Source: UBA2277 sp035477615
GTDB lineage: Bacteria; Patescibacteriota; Microgenomatia; UBA1400; MFAQ01
Length of the DNA: 6,580 nucleotides
Direction: 5' to 3'
Assembly: GCA_035477615.1 (NCBI GenBank)
Contig: DATIKJ010000050.1
Coordinates: 1 to 6,580, forward strand
Shown here: piece by piece, positions 4,394 to 6,580 of the stretch
How positions within the stretch are numbered: the first letter of the stretch is position 1
How the letters are laid out: the number at the start of each line of letters is the position of its first letter
Position numbers and translations under genes: made by a program
Notes under the pieces: model-generated
Seen by the model: the letters and a program-made list of their open reading frames with translations, nothing else
What the model was told of the DNA's origin: nothing
Databases searched by the model: none

Positions 4394-5554
4394 TTATTTC
4401 TTTTCCGGAGACAGTGAGAGAAGGAAGGCGCCTAGTCCCATACAGAATGAGGCAAAAGCAATCATCCAGCCCACGACGGGAATAATGGATACCAACCCTA
4501 ACAGGGTGACTCCAAGAAGCATTTGGGCGTAAAGATTACTGTTCTTTTTTTGGAAGACTTTTTCTAATACTAGTTTTCCATATATGGCTGAAGGATAGAG
4601 GGAAGCTATGAACAAAGCGATAATGTAAACAAACAAAGAAATCATAGCCAAAGGCATACCGATGAGAGTAATCATGACAATTATGAGTGCAATTGGAGCT
4701 GTAATTAGAACTGCAAAACCAATCAAGCCAGAAACTAATGGCTTGGCTGAAATTTGAGCAATTCTTTTTTCTGTATTTTTTCTATCGAGATAGATTAGGA
4801 ATAAACCGAGGACTGCAAAAGATAGAATTCCATAGATGGTTTTATACACCATTGCTTCACCTGCAAATCTAACCATGTCTTCTTTTTTCATCTCTGGTTT
4901 TGAAGATGTTTTGATATCGTGTCTTGTAATAGTACCTTTGACATTTTTTTGGTCAACTGATACTTTTGAAGTTTCTTCAAGATAGTAATCAAAATTGCCA
5001 CCAACTTTGGCAGTCTCTAAGACAGAGATATTTGTACCAGTGATGGTAGCATTTCGAAGGAGAGATCCGGTGATTTTAATACTTTCTCCTGCTCCGGCAA
5101 GATCACGACCCATCATTCCGCCCAATTGGACGCTTTGAACTCCAAACATGATGTCTCCTTTGATGTTTGACTTGGGTCCTAGCACTAAACTTTGTGAAGC
5201 AGTCATGAGATTTCTGGAAATTTGATTTGTGACTTCGATAGATTGACCAGCGACACGGACATTACCATCGACTGGACCATTTACTTTAATATTTTGACCA
5301 ACACAAAGAATATCTCCTTTGACGGTACCGTTTACAATAATGTCTCGGCCTGCACATAAGAGATCACCATTGATATTGGCATCGATGGTGAGGGATTGAC
5401 CTGCAATGACAACCATTTCATTTATTATTTTTTCTTTGGGCAAAACAAGATTGTCACCTGACTGAAAAAGGAAGGCACTGACGGGAGAGACGGAAACATA
5501 AATAAATAATAAAGCGGGAAGTGTCGCAGCAAAAAAGTTAATAAATTTTTTCAT
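4394..5554 (-). CDS. Secreted, membrane-anchored bactofilin-like (polymer-forming) protein
   Basis: A 386-residue protein counted from ATG 5554. An in-frame TTG lies 21 bases further upstream, but it precedes the predicted transcription start, and ATG 5554 gives a normal signal peptide: MKKFINFFAATLPALLFIYV with a probable cleavage after VSA (25-27). Residues 51-190 form eight short repeats (starting near 51, 68, 85, 102, 119, 138, 155 and 172), most of exactly 17 residues, with the pattern AGQxIxVxGxVxGDxxx. This matches the right-handed beta-solenoid of bactofilins, but here it would lie outside the membrane. A linker (190-235) leads to about five hydrophobic segments (near 239-256, 274-292, 302-320, 343-361 and 362-382). 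The role is not known; an extracytoplasmic polymer or scaffold fixed to the membrane is likely. No SD is seen. Confidence 0.8.
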   Translation of the reverse strand: MKKFINFFAATLPALLFIYVSVSPVSAFLFQSGDNLVLPKEKIINEMVVIAGQSLTIDANINGDLLCAGRDIIVNGTVKGDILCVGQNIKVNGPVDGNVRVAGQSIEVTNQISRNLMTASQSLVLGPKSNIKGDIMFGVQSVQLGGMMGRDLAGAGESIKITGSLLRNATITGTNISVLETAKVGGNFDYYLEETSKVSVDQKNVKGTITRHDIKTSSKPEMKKEDMVRFAGEAMVYKTIYGILSFAVLGLFLIYLDRKNTEKRIAQISAKPLVSGLIGFAVLITAPIALIIVMITLIGMPLAMISLFVYIIALFIASLYPSAIYGKLVLEKVFQKKNSNLYAQMLLGVTLLGLVSIIPVVGWMIAFASFCMGLGAFLLSLSPEKK

Positions 5555-5563
5555 ACTACTTTG

Positions 5564-5592
5564 AATATATCGCAAAATGTAATGGTTTACAA
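5564..5592 (-). promoter_or_regulatory. Promoter of the bactofilin-like gene, near-leaderless
   Basis: On the minus strand TTGTAA (5587-5592) and TATATT (5564-5569; five of six) are separated by 17 bases. The -10 box ends nine bases before ATG 5554, predicting a leader of about three bases and leaving no room for an SD. It also argues against the upstream TTG start at 5575, which would lie outside the transcript. Confidence 0.6.
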
Positions 5593-5600
5593 AATTAAGA

Positions 5601-5606
5601 TAGAAT
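5601..5606 (+). promoter_or_regulatory. -10 box of the epimerase gene, leaderless position
   Basis: TAGAAT (five of six) ends seven bases before ATG 5614, so transcription would start at or one base before the start codon. No good -35 is found 16-18 bases upstream. The TTTACA at 5586-5591 is too close (nine bases) and is the complement of the opposing promoter's -35 region. No SD is present (AAACCTA precedes the ATG). Confidence 0.45.
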
Positions 5607-5613
5607 AAACCTA

Positions 5614-6480
5614 ATGAAAATATTGGTAACCGGTGGTGCAGGACATGTTGGATCTCACATTATTGAACAGCTAGTAAAAGATCCAAAGAATAGTGTGACT
5701 TCTCTAGATAATTATTTTAATGGCAGTACAGAAAATCATATAAAAGGAGCTGAGTATCGAAATGGGCACACAAAAGATATTGAAGCATTAATTTCTGAAA
5801 CTCCTGATGTGATTTATCACCTGGGTGAGTATGCAAGAGTTTCGCCTTCATTTGATGATGTAGAGAGTGTGTTTGATATGAACATCGTGGGTACTTTTGC
5901 TGTAGTAGAGTATTGCAGAAAACGTAGTGTTGGAAAGTTAGTATATGCTGCTTCGAGTACAAAATTTGCTATTGAAGGAGATGGGCGTCATCAGAATCCA
6001 TACTCATTTTCTAAAGCAACAAATGTAGATTTAATTAATAATTATGGTCGTTGGTATAACTTGCCTTACGCAATTTGTTATTTTTATAATGCTTTTGGAC
6101 CAAGAGAAAAAGGAGTGGGAAAATATGCAACTTTGATTGCAAAATTTGAACAAGAGTATCTTAATGAAGAACCTTTAATTGTCGTAAAACCTGGAACACA
6201 AAAGAGAAATTTTACATTTGTTGGGGACTTGGCTCAAGGAATAATCGAGACTGCAAAGAGAGGTCAGGGGGATGGCTATACACTGGGAAACTCTAATGAG
6301 TACTCAGTAGAAGAGATCGCCGAAGCTTTTGGAGGACCTATTAAGTATGTTGATGGTTATCCTGGAAGAGCTGAGTCTGGAGAGGCTCCTAAAAAAGCAC
6401 GAGAAGAACTTGGGTGGAATACTACTGTTGATATTTTGGACTATATTAAAGATTTTGTGGAAAAACATCCTCGAAAATAG
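5614..6480 (+). CDS. NAD-dependent nucleotide-sugar epimerase/dehydratase (extended SDR family)
   Basis: A 288-residue protein of the GalE-like extended short-chain dehydrogenase/reductase group, which binds NAD(P) and remodels the sugar of a nucleotide-sugar. It shows the Rossmann motif TGGAGHVGSH (6-15), an aspartate at the end of strand 2 (LDNYFNGST, D32), the serine/threonine catalytic region YAASSTKF (111-118), and the YxxxK pair Y130/K134 (NPYSFSK). The substrate-side landmarks are YFYNAFGPRE (156-165) and RNFTFVGDLAQGI (198-210). The segment HLGEYARVSPSF (69-80) recalls a subfamily seen in surface polysaccharide loci, from memory. It is shorter than GalE (about 330-340), mainly because the C-terminal substrate domain is trimmed. 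Substrate and product cannot be read from the sequence. It probably serves cell-surface glycan synthesis. It is divergent from the bactofilin-like gene, with 59 bases between the starts. Confidence 0.88.
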   Translation: MKILVTGGAGHVGSHIIEQLVKDPKNSVTSLDNYFNGSTENHIKGAEYRNGHTKDIEALISETPDVIYHLGEYARVSPSFDDVESVFDMNIVGTFAVVEYCRKRSVGKLVYAASSTKFAIEGDGRHQNPYSFSKATNVDLINNYGRWYNLPYAICYFYNAFGPREKGVGKYATLIAKFEQEYLNEEPLIVVKPGTQKRNFTFVGDLAQGIIETAKRGQGDGYTLGNSNEYSVEEIAEAFGGPIKYVDGYPGRAESGEAPKKAREELGWNTTVDILDYIKDFVEKHPRK

Positions 6481-6496
6481 AGAGTTTTTTAAAGCT

Positions 6497-6580
6497 TTAT
6501 TTCACTAATTTGGGCTGACCAAAGTCAAATATTTTTGTAGAAAATACTTCTTTTTTAATTAGTATATTGTTTTCATAAGT
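6497..6580 (-). CDS. Possible C-terminal end of a gene entering from the right edge
   Basis: Reading leftward from the window edge, one frame is open for 27 codons and ends in TAA at 6497-6499, with the product ending KEVFSTKIFDFGQPKLVK. The other minus frames and the plus strand show no comparable coding start here. If real, it converges on the epimerase gene with only 16 bases between the two stop codons, in keeping with the compact layout. An open frame this short can arise by chance in AT-rich DNA, and I do not recognise the protein. Confidence 0.35.
   Translation of the reverse strand, partial: TYENNILIKKEVFSTKIFDFGQPKLVK

Noticed and set aside
5555..5575. Alternative TTG start giving a 393-residue bactofilin-like protein
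   Set aside because: It would add seven polar residues before the signal peptide and lies upstream of the predicted transcription start. ATG 5554 fits better.
5717..5962. Minus-strand open frame inside the epimerase gene (81 codons)
   Set aside because: Low-complexity, histidine- and glutamine-rich product fully inside a conserved enzyme gene; a shadow.
6470..6490. CTC...GAG followed by six T bases as a terminator of the epimerase gene
   Set aside because: The stem is only three base pairs and overlaps the end of the coding region. The nearby palindrome TAAAGCTTTA has no loop. Neither is convincing.

Overview
The window looks like chromosomal DNA from a small, AT-rich bacterial genome with tight gene packing, probably a Patescibacteria/CPR-type lineage or similar. 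This is an inference from protein style, a zero-gap gene junction, a 14-base overlap, genes without Shine-Dalgarno (SD) sites, and a tRNA without an encoded CCA. recA ends in TGA and the overlapping recX continues in another frame, so TGA appears to be a stop (standard bacterial code). I cannot name a species.

Layout. Positions 1-4013 hold five minus-strand genes transcribed leftward: recA, recX (overlapping recA), rny (RNase Y), an HU-family DNA-binding protein, and the 5' part of a MiaB-type tRNA methylthiotransferase that runs off the left edge. A recA-rny-miaB neighbourhood is also known from Bacillus subtilis, where other genes lie between, so this may be an old housekeeping block for recombination, RNA decay, nucleoid structure and tRNA modification. 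recA has a clear promoter at 4046-4073. The hup-miaB junction is TAA directly followed by ATG.

Positions 4014-4393 are a gene-poor, highly structured region. It holds a complete tRNA-Pro(GGG) on the plus strand (4135-4205), a 115-bp spacer packed with palindromes, and a second, truncated copy of the same tRNA (4322-4383). The second copy is identical over 62 bases and lacks the 5' acceptor strand. Its boundaries (inside the D-arm to one base past the tRNA 3' end) resemble the direct repeats left by site-specific integration into tRNA genes. A local duplication or an assembly error is also possible. This is the strongest anomaly in the window.

Positions 4394-6480 hold a divergent pair. Leftward is a secreted, membrane-anchored bactofilin-like protein with an N-terminal signal peptide, eight short solenoid repeats (mostly 17 residues) and a multi-pass C-terminal membrane domain. 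Rightward is a short-chain NAD-dependent sugar epimerase/dehydratase. Both appear to be transcribed from promoters whose -10 boxes lie 7-9 bases before the start codon, so their mRNAs are probably leaderless or nearly so. rny shows the same arrangement. Both products plausibly serve the cell envelope, though no direct link is visible. The last 84 bases may carry the C-terminal end of a further minus-strand gene.

Other points: the RNase Y has no N-terminal transmembrane anchor; the MiaB has a shortened linker between its two iron-sulfur domains; and a perfect palindrome sits between the -35 and -10 boxes of recA.
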